This document shows, piece by piece, positions 10,029 through 21,654 of a stretch of DNA of 64,000 bases. The stretch is from Streptomyces sp. CC228A (GTDB lineage Bacteria > Actinomycetota > Actinomycetes > Streptomycetales > Streptomycetaceae): positions 682,001 through 746,000 of the forward strand of contig NZ_JAJPUI010000002.1 in the NCBI RefSeq assembly GCF_021390935.1. The letters are read 5' to 3'. Position 1 is the stretch's first letter; every line of letters begins with the position of its first letter. The position numbers were made by a program, and so were the translations under genes. The notes under the pieces are model-generated. The model was not told where the DNA came from. It searched no databases and worked only from the letters and a program-made list of their open reading frames with translations.

Positions 10029-10069
10029 AAAAGCCGCGGAGTACCAGTGCCGTCCCGGCACTCCGCGGC
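10029..10069 (-). terminator. Terminator-like hairpin between binding-protein and permease genes (attenuator)
   Basis: GCCGCGGAGT (10033-10042) pairs perfectly with ACTCCGCGGC (10060-10069), with a small internal GCCG/CGGC hairpin possible in the loop. On the minus strand the stem is followed at once by TTTT (10029-10032), the form of an intrinsic terminator. It lies inside the operon, 43 bases after the binding-protein stop, so partial termination would favour excess binding protein over permease. Confidence 0.72.
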
Positions 10070-10111
10070 CTTCGCTGGGTGCGGTGAGTGCGCCCCACCG
10101 CCCCTACGGGG

Positions 10112-11773
10112 TTACTTCTTCAGCGAGATGTTCTCGAGGATCGGGTCCTCGCCGAAGTCGATGTCGTCCAGACCGTTGAACTTGTCGGTCGCCATGAGGC
10201 GGTACTGGGTCCGGTCGAACATCGGGATGAGCGCCATGTCGTCCATGGCGATCTTCTCGGCCTTCTTGTACAGCTCGATCCGCTGGGCCTCGTCCTTCAG
10301 GGCACGGGCCTGGCTCACCAGCTTGTCGAACTCGGGGTTGCTGTAGCGGACGCGGTTGTCACCGATGACCTTGCCGCTCTCGTCCTTGTTGATCGAGTCG
10401 GTGTGGAGCAGCGGGTACAGGTAGTTGTCCGGCGTCGGGTAGTCGGCGCCCCACGCGAAGCGGAACAGGCCCTGGGCGCCCGGCGCGGTCTGCGCGTCGA
10501 GGAGCTCGGGGAAGGTCTTGCCGTCCAGCTTGACCTTCAGGCCGAGGACGTCCTCCAGCTGCTTGCCGACGGCCTGGATCCACTGCTCGTGGCCGGCGCC
10601 GGTGTTGAAGGCGAGGGTGATCTCGGTGCCCGGCTTCAGGCCCGCCTTGGCGGCGAACTCCTTGGCCTTGGCGGGGTTCTGGCCCTCGCAGGCGTCGCCG
10701 CAGAGGCCCTTCTGGTACGCGGCCGGGAGGGCCGGCGGCACGATGGCGCTGGCGGGCTTCTGGAAGCCCTGGAAGACGCCCTCGGCGATGGCCTTCTGGT
10801 CGATCGCGTAGGCGATGGCCCAGCGCGCGTCCTTGGTGAGCAGGTCGCCCTTGTCATCCGCCGGCAGGAGGTAGTTCATGCCGTTGGTGTCCTTCTCGAA
10901 CCACTTGCCCTGCGGCTCGTACTTCGCCTTGGCGGGCTTGAGGTGCGGAGTCGGGATGTGGGCGTAGTCGAACTGGCCCGCCTGGAAGCCCTGGTACTCC
11001 AGGTCCTGCGCGTTGGCGGAGTTCAGCAGGCTGATCTCGACCTTGTCGAGCTTCGCCTTCTCCAGACCGTAGTCGTCGTTGCGGACGAGGTGGATCTGCT
11101 TGTTGTGCTCCCACTTGCCGCTCATCTTGAACGGGCCGTTGCCGATGGGGGCCTCGCCGAAGTTCTTGTCGGTCAGGGCGACCTTCGGCATCGGGCTGTA
11201 GACCGTGTGGCCGGTCTTCTTGTCGAACTCGCAGTCGGCGCCGGAGAGCTTGACCTCGAGGGTGTTCGGGTCCACGGCCTTCAGGCCGGACAGGGTGTCG
11301 GCCTTGCCGCCCTGGACGTCCTTGAAGCCGTCGATGCCGGACAGGTGGTAGGCGACGTCGGAGGCGAGCTCCTTCGACGCGGCACGGCTCCAGCCGCGGA
11401 TGAACGCCTCGGCGTCCACCGGCTCGCCGTTGGAGAACTTCGTGCCACCCTTGATCTTGAAGGTCCAGGTGGTGCAGTCGTCGTTGGCCGTGGCCGACTC
11501 GGCGAGCTTCGCCTCCGACTTGCCGTCGGGCGTGTTCTCGAACAGACCGGCGTACAGGGCCTTCGAGACGATGATGCCGGTCGACTCGTGGGCCTTGCCC
11601 GCGTCGATCGTGTCCGGCTCCGTGCTACCCAGGCGGAAGGTGCCACCGGACGCGGACTTGCCGCCGTCCCTGCCCTTGTCGCCACCATCATTACCGCCAC
11701 CACTGCAGGCGGTCGCGGCCATGGCGACGACGATCGCGCCCGCCACCCACTTGGCGCCCTTGGCACCGCGCAT
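10112..11773 (-). CDS. Peptide-binding lipoprotein, SBP family 5, second operon
   Basis: 553-residue solute-binding lipoprotein. I chose the ATG at 11773 because GAGGAGG sits just upstream; the GTG at 11794 would place that ribosome site inside the gene. The signal peptide (MRGAKGAKWVAGAIVVAM) ends in a lipobox-like ATAC and is followed by a glycine/lysine-rich linker. The body shows family 5 features such as FKIKGGTKFSNGEPVDAEAF and the C-terminal WGADYPTPDNYLYPLL. It lies beside typA; in S. coelicolor, as I recall, the bldK oligopeptide permease locus occupies that position. Gene order inside the operon differs from my memory of bldK, so I give no symbol. Confidence 0.94.
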   Translation of the reverse strand: MRGAKGAKWVAGAIVVAMAATACSGGGNDGGDKGRDGGKSASGGTFRLGSTEPDTIDAGKAHESTGIIVSKALYAGLFENTPDGKSEAKLAESATANDDCTTWTFKIKGGTKFSNGEPVDAEAFIRGWSRAASKELASDVAYHLSGIDGFKDVQGGKADTLSGLKAVDPNTLEVKLSGADCEFDKKTGHTVYSPMPKVALTDKNFGEAPIGNGPFKMSGKWEHNKQIHLVRNDDYGLEKAKLDKVEISLLNSANAQDLEYQGFQAGQFDYAHIPTPHLKPAKAKYEPQGKWFEKDTNGMNYLLPADDKGDLLTKDARWAIAYAIDQKAIAEGVFQGFQKPASAIVPPALPAAYQKGLCGDACEGQNPAKAKEFAAKAGLKPGTEITLAFNTGAGHEQWIQAVGKQLEDVLGLKVKLDGKTFPELLDAQTAPGAQGLFRFAWGADYPTPDNYLYPLLHTDSINKDESGKVIGDNRVRYSNPEFDKLVSQARALKDEAQRIELYKKAEKIAMDDMALIPMFDRTQYRLMATDKFNGLDDIDFGEDPILENISLKK

Positions 11774-12076
11774 GGGTTCCTCCTCATGAGTCACTTGTCA
11801 CTGAAGTGAGGGACGCACGCAGACCACCGACACCCCTGACGGGGGTCGCGCAGTGCCCTCTGTGTGTGCTCGTGAGTCGGCGCGCTCCCCACAGCGCGTG
11901 ACCCATTGACCCGAGCTCAGTGGAGCCAACTATTAAGTACGACGGGTCTGTAAACCACACTTAAAGGGTCTCGTTTTGACAACATCACCCGGCTTCGCGT
12001 GACCGAAATCCGGACAAAACGATCATAGACAGACACACGCGAAACGGACTGTTAACACATGTTTCGGTGATCACCG
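11774..12076 (-). promoter_or_regulatory. AT-rich upstream region of the second peptide-transport operon
   Basis: Between the lipoprotein gene and typA lies 785 bases without a gene. The part from about 11930 to 12076 is strikingly A+T-rich for this genome and probably carries the operon promoter; a weak candidate on the minus strand is TTTACA (11949-11954), 16 bases, TAGTTG (11927-11932). It also contains two perfect palindromes, TGTTAACA (12050-12057) and CGGTGATCACCG (12065-12076), which could be operators. From 12077 to 12506 I see only G+C-rich sequence with no convincing gene. Confidence 0.4.
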
Positions 12077-12506
12077 TCCGGAAGACGGACGCTCGGGGTA
12101 CGAAATCGGCTTGACCGTCCATCGGCCACCGGGAAGCTCAGATGATCCTCAAAACCCTTCCCAAGCCGCCACCTCGGGGGCGAGGATGACGCCCCGCACC
12201 GCCCGCCCCGCACGGTCCGGACGGCGACCCGGACGGCCCCCGCACCGCCGTCCCGCCGCGCAGCCGGCGGCCGGGGTTGCACCGTCCCCGCACAACCCGC
12301 ACACCGGACCGCCGTACGCCCCCGCCCCGAGGACGCACCCGCGGCAGGGCCCGCGCCGCCCGGCTGACGGGCACCCCCACCGCCCCGTGCAGCACCCGGA
12401 GCGGCACGGCCCGGTCCGGGACACCCGCGATGCACAGCCCCCGCCGCCGCGCAGGAAGCAGGAAGACGGGCGGGGGCACCCCGGCACCGGCAACGGCAAC
12501 AGCAAC

Positions 12507-12549
12507 GCACAGGGCCCCCCGCCGTCAGAGACGGCGGGGGGCCCTGTGC
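12507..12549 (-). terminator. Strong terminator of typA
   Basis: A 19-bp perfect stem (12507-12525 with 12531-12549; arm GCACAGGGCCCCCCGCCGT) with a five-base loop, only 9 bases past the typA stop at 12559. One of the clearest hairpins in the window. Confidence 0.88.
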
Positions 12550-12558
12550 TCCTGCGGG

Positions 12559-14466
<1,908 letters not shown>

Positions 14467-14714
14467 GAGTGGCTGGCGCTTCTCTCGGATCGTGGGTGCG
14501 GCGTCTCGTTTTCCTCAGTACGCCCGCCGGGCGGATGCGCCACGGCTGCGTCCCATGGTACGGGGCGGCCGGGTGGTCGGCCTCCCGGGCAGGATCCGGC
14601 CCCCGGTCCGGGCCGCCCGGCGCGGCCCCGACCGTCGCGGAACCACGGGTTCCGGACACGGCCGTGCCCGCCGGTCGACCGGCGGGCACGGCGGGCACGG
14701 CGGGTGGGCCCGGG

Positions 14715-17298
14715 TCACTCCCCGTCCGCGGCGGTGGCCCCCTCCGGGCTCTTCTCCGCGCTCGGCTGCGGACTCTTCTGCGCGCTCTGCTCCCGGTTCT
14801 TCTCCGCGTCCTTCTCCGCGCCCTTCTCCGCGTCCTTCTCCGGGTCGCGCCCGGAGTCCTTCGCCGGGCTCTCCTGCGGGCTCTGCTCCGCGCTCGGCTG
14901 CGTTCCCTGCCGCGGGTCCCCCTGCGGGCCCTTCGCCGGAGCGCGGAAGCCGATGTCCTCGTAGCGCGGGGTCAGGAAGCCGAAGGCCCCGGCGTTCACC
15001 ACGGTCTTCCTCACCGCGACGAGCTGCGGCCGCTGGTAGAGCGGGACCGACCCGGCGGCGGCCCAGATGCGGGCGTCGGCCTGCCGTACCAGGTCGCGGG
15101 ACGCCTTCTCGTCCAGCTCTGCGGCGGCCTGCTCGAAGAGCTGGTCAATGTGGTCCGTGCCGACCCGCGTGTAGTTCTGCTCCACCAGCAGCGAGCCGTC
15201 GGTGGCGGGCTCCGGCTTGGCGAAGATCGGGCGGCCGTCGGTGGCCGGGTAGGCGGTGCCGGGCCAGGAGTAGAGGGCCAGGTCGTAGTCGCCCGAGGCG
15301 ATGTGGTCCTTGAAGAAGCTGTCGTCGGACACCTTCACGATCTCGGTGCGGATGCCGATGCGGTCCAGCATGCCGACGATCTTGTCGCCGACGGTGCGCA
15401 GGGCCTCGGAGCCGGGGCCCGAGGGGAGCACGAAGCGCAGGCTGAGCGGCTGGCCGTCCTTCCCGAGCGGGCCCGCGGCGGCCTTGTCGGGGGCGGGAGC
15501 GGGGGCCGCGGCGGTGCCGCGCGGGGCGTACGCGCCGGGGACCCCGCCCTGGGCGTCCGACCGGTCGCCGGCGGCGCCGTCCTCGGCGTCCGCGTCCTTC
15601 GCGGCGGCCTGCTGCGCGTCCGCGTCCGCTTCCGCTTCCGCGTCGGTGAGTGCTGCGGTGAGGGCGCGGGCCTGGCGCAGCAGGGCGCTGTGCACGGCCG
15701 CGGCGGCGCGGGCGCCAGGACATGCGTGCCGGGCGCGGCGTCGGTACGGACCGTACGGGCGCCGGGCTTGTCGTCGCCCACGATGTACAGGCCCTCGTCG
15801 GAGGCCCGGTCCGCCGCGCGGGCCCCGGCGGCGGGGTGCCGCCCGACGCGGACGGCGAGGGCGAAGCGGAGGCCGGGGCCTTGGAGGCTTCCGCGCCCGC
15901 TTTCGTGCCGTCCTTGGGGGCGGCGGTCGCGCGCGCCCCCGCCTTGGTCCAGCCGGCGTCGGCCAGCAGGGCCAGGGCCTCCTGCGTGTCCTGGCTGCCG
16001 AGGGCGCCGCTGCTGTCGGCGTAGGCGTCCTGCCCGGCGAGCGCCAGGTGGGAGCCGACCGGTTCCGCGGGCAGCCCCAGCGGCCCGAGCACGGCCTCGG
16101 CCAGTTCCCGGCGGTCCAGGGCGCGGGCGACGGCGCGGCGCACCCGCTCGTCGGCGAGCGGTCCGGTCTCGCCGTTCAGGGCGAGCTGGGTGTAGGCGGG
16201 CTCCAGCGTCTTGCGGACGGTGTAGCGGCGCAGCCCGGCCTGCTCGGCGGCGTACGCGGCGGCGGCCTCCTGCGCGGCCTTGCGGGCGGCGAGCTCCTCG
16301 GCGGCCTTGGCCTTGTCGGAGCCGTATGCGAGGGCCCAGGAGCGGATGGCGTCCGCGGCGGTGGTGTGCGCGCCGGGCCCGTGGCCGAGGGGTCCGCCCT
16401 TGGCGGTGTCGCCCTGGCGGGCGGCCCGGGTGATGCGGTCGGCGGTGGACGGCTCGACCTCGGCGATGTCGAGGGTGCCCCCGGCGAGCGCGGCCGCGCG
16501 GTCCTCGCGGGGGACGGCGCGCAGGACGAGGGTGTCGAGCTTGGCGGTCCTCCCCCACCAGCGCGGGTCGCGGACGAGGGTGGCCGTGCCGGCCTTGGTG
16601 TCGACGGCCTTGAGGCGGAAGGGGCCGGCGGTCTGGGCGAGCTTGGTGCGGGCGCCGTCGTTGAAGGCGTCGGGCGAGCCCATCACGTCTTTCGGGTAGA
16701 GCGGTGTGAACAGCGCTTTCCAGTCGGTGTACGGCTTGCTGAAGGTGACCCGGACCTCCAGGTCGGACGCGCCGCGTTCGATCTTCTGGATGCGCTCGTA
16801 GCCGGCGTTCCGCGCGGTCCAGTAGGCGCTGTCCTTACCGCTGAGGGCCCGCCACTGGGCGACGAAGTCAGGGGCGCCGATCTCGCGGCCGTCGCTCCAC
16901 ACGGCCTCCTGGTGGAGCTTGTAGAGGACGACCTGCTTGGGTTCGCGTTCGACGATCTCCGCCGACTCCAGGTAGTCGGGGTTCATCCGGGGCCTGCCCC
17001 GCTCGTCGAGGGTGAAGAGGGCGGGAAGCACCGCTCCGACGACGCGGGCCGTGGCGGCGTCGGCGTCGGCCTGGAAGGCGTTGAGGGTGGTGGGCAGGGC
17101 GTCGACGGCCCAGCGCAGGGTGCCGCCGTCGGCGGTCCGGGAGCGGTCGGCGGGCGCGATGTCCACGGGTACGGCCCGGGAGCGGTTCTCCCCGTCGCCA
17201 CCGGAGCCGCAGCCGGCGAGGACGGAGACGGCGAGCACCCCGCTCGTGAGGAGCGCGGCGGTCCGGGGTGCGCGGGCGCGGGCGCGGACCTGGAACAT
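14715..17298 (-). pseudogene. Peptide-binding lipoprotein of SBP family 5, interrupted by two frameshifts
   Basis: A solute-binding lipoprotein split over three reading frames. The N-terminal part starts at the ATG at 17298 with signal peptide and lipobox VSVLAGC and continues as a family 5 binding domain to about base 15830. A short second frame encodes DRASDEGLYIVGDDKPG. The third frame, from about 15715, encodes the C-terminal lobe (LRFVLPSGPGSEALRTVGDK; DYDLALYSWPGTAYPATDGR) and ends in an E/K/S/P-rich tail of near-repeats such as PEKDAEKGAEKDAEK. Each join needs one extra base: at about 15823-15837 and 15706-15716, both within G/C runs. Either two real deletions or consensus errors; since the protein is otherwise well preserved, I favour errors. 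No transporter genes are adjacent, so it is an orphan binding protein. Confidence 0.8.
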
Positions 17299-17345
17299 GA
17301 CGGATACCTCTTCATCCGGATTGTGGAGTCTTCGAGGGATTTCAG

Positions 17346-17382
17346 GAGATCACGCAGAGATCACGAATTTAGAGATGATCAC
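17346..17382. promoter_or_regulatory. Direct repeats GAGATCACG upstream of the sdh operon
   Basis: GAGATCACG occurs at 17346-17354 and 17357-17365, an 11-base period (one helical turn), followed by the related GAGATGATCAC at 17372-17382. The array lies in the 307-base divergent gap between the lipoprotein gene (minus) and the sdh operon (plus). Same-face repeats of this kind suggest a binding site for an activator or repressor. The factor is unknown. Confidence 0.4.
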
Positions 17383-17605
17383 ACCTATTGCCCCCTACTG
17401 AAGACGACCGTGCGACCCCCTCCCGGGCGACACGGCGGCGCGGCCCGCGAACCCCACCCGTGCGGCCCAACGTGTCCGGAAGCCGTGCGGGCGCTGGGGA
17501 CGGCACAGTGGAATCCGTGCACGCGCCTTCCCAAACCGGGACGGGGCACGCGACACTCTCAGGCGCGTGCCGGCCACCCGCAATCCGCGGAAGTGAGGGC
17601 AGACC

Positions 17606-17845
17606 ATGTCGCTCCAGGACGATGTGAACGCCGTCAAGCGCTGCCTCGACGACCTCGTCCGCACGGTCGGGCAGCTCGAAAGGGGCCTCGCGCGGGAGCA
17701 GGCGCGGCAGGAGCCGCAGAAGCCCGCGGCCGCCCCGGCCCGCCCGGAGGCCCTGACGGCCGTACCCGACGCTCCCTACGACGCGTCCCTGTGGCGGGGA
17801 GCGGACGACGAGGGCATCGGCCACCACGGCCGCCGCGCTCCGTGA
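17606..17845 (+). CDS. Small hypothetical protein at the head of the sdh operon
   Basis: 79 residues, start ATG at 17606 with GTGAGGG upstream. The first 45 residues look like an amphipathic coiled-coil (DDVNAVKRCLDDLVRTVGQL then LEREQ-rich charge), followed by an alanine/proline-rich hinge and the tail ASLWRGADDEGIGHHGR. No signal peptide or membrane span. It precedes the cytochrome b subunit by 75 bases on the same strand, and I believe a similar small protein accompanies this type of succinate dehydrogenase in other streptomycetes. No function can be assigned. Confidence 0.65.
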   Translation: MSLQDDVNAVKRCLDDLVRTVGQLERGLAREQARQEPQKPAAAPARPEALTAVPDAPYDASLWRGADDEGIGHHGRRAP

Positions 17846-17920
17846 CGGCCGGCGCCGGCAGGAGCCCCCCGAGCCCCAGCACCGCCAGAACCCGACCACC
17901 CGCCACTTCCGGAGGCCGCC

Positions 17921-18765
17921 TTGGCCACAGGCACCGAACCCCCTCCGCCCGGCGCCGGGGCCGCGGCGGTACGGGATCCGGCGTGCACAGCGCCGGCCGC
18001 GCCGCGATCGCGCCCCGGCACCTCCGAACCGACCGGTGGTGGGCGGCTCCCGCCGCCACCGCCGCTGGCCTGCTCGCCTTCGTCGCCTACTCCACCTGGC
18101 GGGCGTTCGCGAACAGCGACTACTACGCGGCGCCCTACGTGTCGCCCTTCTACTCGCCGTGCCTCACCGAGAACTGCGTCCCCATGGAGGGCGGCCCCGA
18201 CTGGCCCCTGTTCGGCAGCTGGTGGGGCCTGTCGCCCGCGCTGCTGATCCTCGTCTTCCCGCTCGGCTTCCGGCTGACCTGCTACTACTACCGCAAGGCC
18301 TACTACCGCGGCTTCTGGGCGTCGCCGCCGGCCTGCGCGGTCGCCGAGCCGCACGGCTCGTACACCGGCGAGACGCGCTTCCCGCTGGTCCTGCAGAACC
18401 TCCACCGGTACTTCTTCTACGCCGCCGTTCCGGTCGCGGGGATCCTCACGTACGACACGGTGCTGGCGTTCCGGGACGCGACGTACGCGTGGGGCCACAT
18501 GGGCCTCGGCACGGTGGTGTTCCTCGTCAACATCGTCCTCATCTGGGCGTACACCCTGTCGTGCCACTCCTGCCGGCACATCGTCGGCGGGCGGCTCAGG
18601 CACTTCTCGAAGCACCCGGTGCGCTACCGGCTGTGGACGTGGGCCGGGAGGCTGAACGCCCGCCACGCGCAGCTCGCCTGGGCGTCGCTGGTCAGCGTGG
18701 CCCTCGCGGACCTGTACGTGTACCTGCTGGCGACCGGTGCCTTCGACGACCCGCGCTTCTTCTGA
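17921..18765 (+). CDS. Succinate dehydrogenase cytochrome b/membrane-anchor subunit, apparent frameshift near N-terminus
   Basis: Membrane subunit that binds haem and passes electrons from SdhAB to menaquinone. Five membrane spans are visible, starting near TDRWWAAPAATAAGLLAFVAY, with histidines in LHRYFFY and SCHSCRHIVGG as likely haem ligands. The best start is the TTG at 17921, 5 bases after GGAGG, giving MATGTEPPPPG. That frame must gain one base at about 18013-18016 (a run of four C) to continue into RHLRTDRWW. Alternatively translation starts at the in-frame GTG at 17983, giving 260 residues with no frameshift but no ribosome site. I think the TTG plus a sequence error is more likely. 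It lies 72 bases before sdhA. Confidence 0.82.
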
Positions 18766-18837
18766 GCGCCGCGCCGCGACGCCTCCGGCCGCGCTGATGG
18801 AAGTCCACGCCTTCTCCCCGACGGAGGACCCGTTCTG

Positions 18838-20745
18838 ATGACGCAAGCGGACCGGCAGCAGTGGGACGTCGTGGTGGTCGGCGCCGGCGGCGCCGGGCTG
18901 CGCGCCGCGATCGAGGCCCGCGAGCGCGGCGCCCGTACGGCCGTGGTCTGCAAGTCGCTGCTCGGCAAGGCCCACACGGTGATGGCCGAGGGCGGCATCG
19001 CCGCGTCCATGGGCAACGCGAACGCCGGCGACGACTGGCAGGTCCACTTCCGGGACACGATGCGCGGCGGCAAGTTCCTCAACCAGTGGCGGATGGCGGA
19101 GCTGCACGCCCGGGAGGCACCGGACCGGGTGTGGGAGCTGGAGACCTGGGGAGCGCTGTTCGACCGCACGAAGGACGGGCGGAACTCGCAGCGCAACTTC
19201 GGCGGCCACGAGTATCCGCGCCTCGCGCACGTCGGCGACCGGACCGGTCTGGAGCTGATCCGCACCCTCCAGCAGAAGGCGGTGTCGCTCCAGCAGGAGG
19301 ACGAGCGGGAGCACGGGGACCCGGAGGCCCGGCTGAAGGTCTTCCAGGAGTGCACGGTCACCCGGATCCTGAAGGACGCGGACGGCAGGGTGTCCGGCGT
19401 CTTCTGCTACGTGCGCGAGTCCGGCCGCTTCCTCGTGCTGGAGGCGCCCGCCGTGGTCCTCGCCACGGGCGGGATCGGCAAGTCGTTCAAGGTGACGTCG
19501 AACTCGTGGGAGTACACCGGTGACGGGCACGCGCTGGCCCTGCTCGCCGGGGCACCGCTGGTGAACATGGAGTTCGTGCAGTTCCACCCGACGGGCATGG
19601 TCTGGCCGCCGTCGGTGAAGGGCATCCTCGTCACCGAGTCGGTGCGCGGCGACGGCGGGGTGCTGCGCAACTCCGAGGGCCGGCGGTTCATGTTCGACTA
19701 CGTCCCCGACGTCTTCCGGGACAAGTACGCGCGGACCGAGGAGGAGGCGGACGGCTGGTACGACGACCCGGACCACCACCGGCGCCCGCCCGAGCTGCTG
19801 CCCCGCGACGAGGTGGCCCGCGCCATCAACGCGGAGGTGAAGGAGGGCCGCGGCTCCCCGCACGGCGGGGTGTACCTGGACATCGCGAGCCGGCTCCCCG
19901 CGGAGGAGATCAGGCGGCGGCTGCCGTCGATGCACCACCAGTTCAAGGAGCTGGCGGACGTCGACATCACCACGGAGAACATGGAGGTCGGGCCCACCTG
20001 CCACTACGTGATGGGCGGGGTGGCCGTGGACTCCGACACCGCGGCCGCGGTGGGCGTGCCGGGGCTGTTCGCGGCGGGCGAGGTGGCGGGCGGCATGCAC
20101 GGCTCGAACCGGCTCGGCGGCAACTCGCTGTCCGACCTGCTGGTCTTCGGACGGCGGGCGGGCCTGTACGCCGCCGCGTACGCGGACCGGTTCCCGGCCG
20201 GGTCCGGTGGCCGGCCCGCCGTGGCGGAGGCGCAGGTCGCCCGCGCAGCCGAGGAGGCGCTGCGCCCGTTCGGCGCGGCGCAGGGCGCGGGCGGCGGCGC
20301 GGAGAACCCGTACGCCCTGCACCAGGAGCTCCAGCAGACGATGAGCGACCTCGTCGGCATCATCCGGCGGGCCGACGAGATGGGGCGGGCGCTGGAGAAG
20401 CTGGCCGAGCTGGGGCGCCGGGCGGAGCGGGCCGCGGTCGAGGGGCACCGGCAGTTCAACCCCGGCTGGCACCTGGCGCTGGACCTGCGGAACATGCTGC
20501 TGGTCAGCGAGTGCGTGGCGCGAGCGGCGCTGGAGCGTACGGAGAGCCGGGGCGGGCACACGCGGGAGGACTGCCCGTCCATGGAGCGGGAGTGGCGCCG
20601 GGCGAACCTGCTGTGCCGGCTGTCCCCGGACGGCGGCGTCGCCCTGGAGCGGGCCGTGGCGGAGCCGATCCGGCCCGACCTGCTGGCCCTGTTCGACAAG
20701 GAGGAGCTGGCGAAGTACCTGGCGGAGGAGGAGCTGAGCGCATGA
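18838..20745 (+). CDS. sdhA: Succinate dehydrogenase/fumarate reductase flavoprotein subunit
   Basis: 635 residues. The N-terminal FAD-binding Rossmann motif is VVVVGAGGAGLRAA (residues 11-24). The GKAHTVMAEGGI segment carries the histidine (H46) expected to hold FAD covalently. The substrate and capping domain follows (FVQFHPTGM; HYVMGGVAVDSDT) and then the C-terminal GLFAAGEVAGGMHGSNRLGGNSL and helical domain. It oxidises succinate to fumarate in the TCA cycle, peripheral to the membrane. GGAGGA precedes the ATG at 18838. The stop overlaps the sdhB start as ATGA, so the two are translationally coupled. The gene order cytochrome b - flavoprotein - iron-sulphur protein is that of the long-flavoprotein actinobacterial type. 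Confidence 0.96.
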   Translation: MTQADRQQWDVVVVGAGGAGLRAAIEARERGARTAVVCKSLLGKAHTVMAEGGIAASMGNANAGDDWQVHFRDTMRGGKFLNQWRMAELHAREAPDRVWELETWGALFDRTKDGRNSQRNFGGHEYPRLAHVGDRTGLELIRTLQQKAVSLQQEDEREHGDPEARLKVFQECTVTRILKDADGRVSGVFCYVRESGRFLVLEAPAVVLATGGIGKSFKVTSNSWEYTGDGHALALLAGAPLVNMEFVQFHPTGMVWPPSVKGILVTESVRGDGGVLRNSEGRRFMFDYVPDVFRDKYARTEEEADGWYDDPDHHRRPPELLPRDEVARAINAEVKEGRGSPHGGVYLDIASRLPAEEIRRRLPSMHHQFKELADVDITTENMEVGPTCHYVMGGVAVDSDTAAAVGVPGLFAAGEVAGGMHGSNRLGGNSLSDLLVFGRRAGLYAAAYADRFPAGSGGRPAVAEAQVARAAEEALRPFGAAQGAGGGAENPYALHQELQQTMSDLVGIIRRADEMGRALEKLAELGRRAERAAVEGHRQFNPGWHLALDLRNMLLVSECVARAALERTESRGGHTREDCPSMEREWRRANLLCRLSPDGGVALERAVAEPIRPDLLALFDKEELAKYLAEEELSA

Positions 20746-21509
20746 CGACATACGAGGCCCGCTTCCGGGTGTGGCGCGGCGACCGGGGCGGCGGCGGACT
20801 CGCGGACTTCCGGGTGGACGTCCACGACGGCGAGGTGGTGCTCGACGTGATCCACCGCCTCCAGGCGACGCAGGCCCCCGACCTGGCCGTCCGCTGGAAC
20901 TGCAAGGCCGGCAAGTGCGGCTCGTGCAGCGCGGAGGTCAACGGGCGGCCGCGGCTGATGTGCATGACCCGCATGTCGGTGTTCACCCGTGACGAGACGG
21001 TGACGGTGACCCCGCTGCGGGCCTTCCCGGTGGTGCGGGACCTCGTCACGGACGTGTCGTACAACTACGCGAAGGCCCGGGACATCCCCGCGTTCGTGCC
21101 TCCCGAGGGACTCGCGCCCGGCGCCTACCGGATGCAGCAGCAGGACGTGGACCGCTCGCAGGAGTTCCGCAAGTGCATCGAGTGCTTCCTGTGCCAGGAC
21201 ACCTGCCACGTGGTGCGGGACCACGAGGAGAACAAGGCCGCCTTCGCCGGCCCGCGCTACCTGATGCGGATCGCCGAGCTGGACATGCACCCCCTGGACG
21301 CGGCCTCGTCGAAGGGCCTGGACCGGCGCCGCACCGCCCGCACCGAGCACGGGCTGGGCTACTGCAACATCACCAAGTGCTGCACGGAGGTGTGCCCGGA
21401 GGGCATCAGGATCACCGACAACGCACTGATCCCGCTGAAGGAGCGCGCGGTGGACCGCTCCTACGACCCCCTGGTGTGGCTCGGCGACAAGATCCGCCGC
21501 CGCTCCTGA
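20742..21509 (+). CDS. sdhB: Succinate dehydrogenase/fumarate reductase iron-sulphur subunit
   Basis: 255 residues from the ATG at 20742, which overlaps the sdhA stop by four bases. The N-terminal ferredoxin domain has the [2Fe-2S] cysteines C54, C59, C62 and C74 (WNCKAGKCGSC...LMC). The C-terminal half has the clusters C145, C148, C151, C155 and C208, C213/C214, C218, ligands for the [4Fe-4S] and third centre. It relays electrons from FAD to the membrane subunit. An upstream in-frame reading back to 20511 lies within sdhA and is rejected. Confidence 0.96.
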   Translation: MTTYEARFRVWRGDRGGGGLADFRVDVHDGEVVLDVIHRLQATQAPDLAVRWNCKAGKCGSCSAEVNGRPRLMCMTRMSVFTRDETVTVTPLRAFPVVRDLVTDVSYNYAKARDIPAFVPPEGLAPGAYRMQQQDVDRSQEFRKCIECFLCQDTCHVVRDHEENKAAFAGPRYLMRIAELDMHPLDAASSKGLDRRRTARTEHGLGYCNITKCCTEVCPEGIRITDNALIPLKERAVDRSYDPLVWLGDKIRRRS

Positions 21510-21533
21510 GGGCCCCCTTGGCGTCCCGTCACC

Positions 21534-21563
21534 GGCCCCGCCCCCTCCGGGGTGCCCGGGGCC
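21534..21563 (+). terminator. Possible terminator of the sdh operon
   Basis: GGCCCCG (21534-21540) pairs with CGGGGCC (21557-21563) 24 bases after the sdhB stop. The stem is only 7 bp in very G+C-rich sequence with no U-tract, so this is a weak call. Confidence 0.4.
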
Positions 21564-21654
21564 CCTGCGGCGCGGCCTGCGGGGGCGGTTCGGCGGGTGC
21601 GGCCGGGACCGTCGTCCGGTCGCGGGCCGCGGGGGTCGGCTTAGCCTCGCTGGT

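Noticed and set aside
10112..11794. GTG at 11794 as the start of the second peptide-binding lipoprotein
   Set aside because: It would place the strong GAGGAGG ribosome site inside the coding sequence and push the signal peptide seven residues inward.
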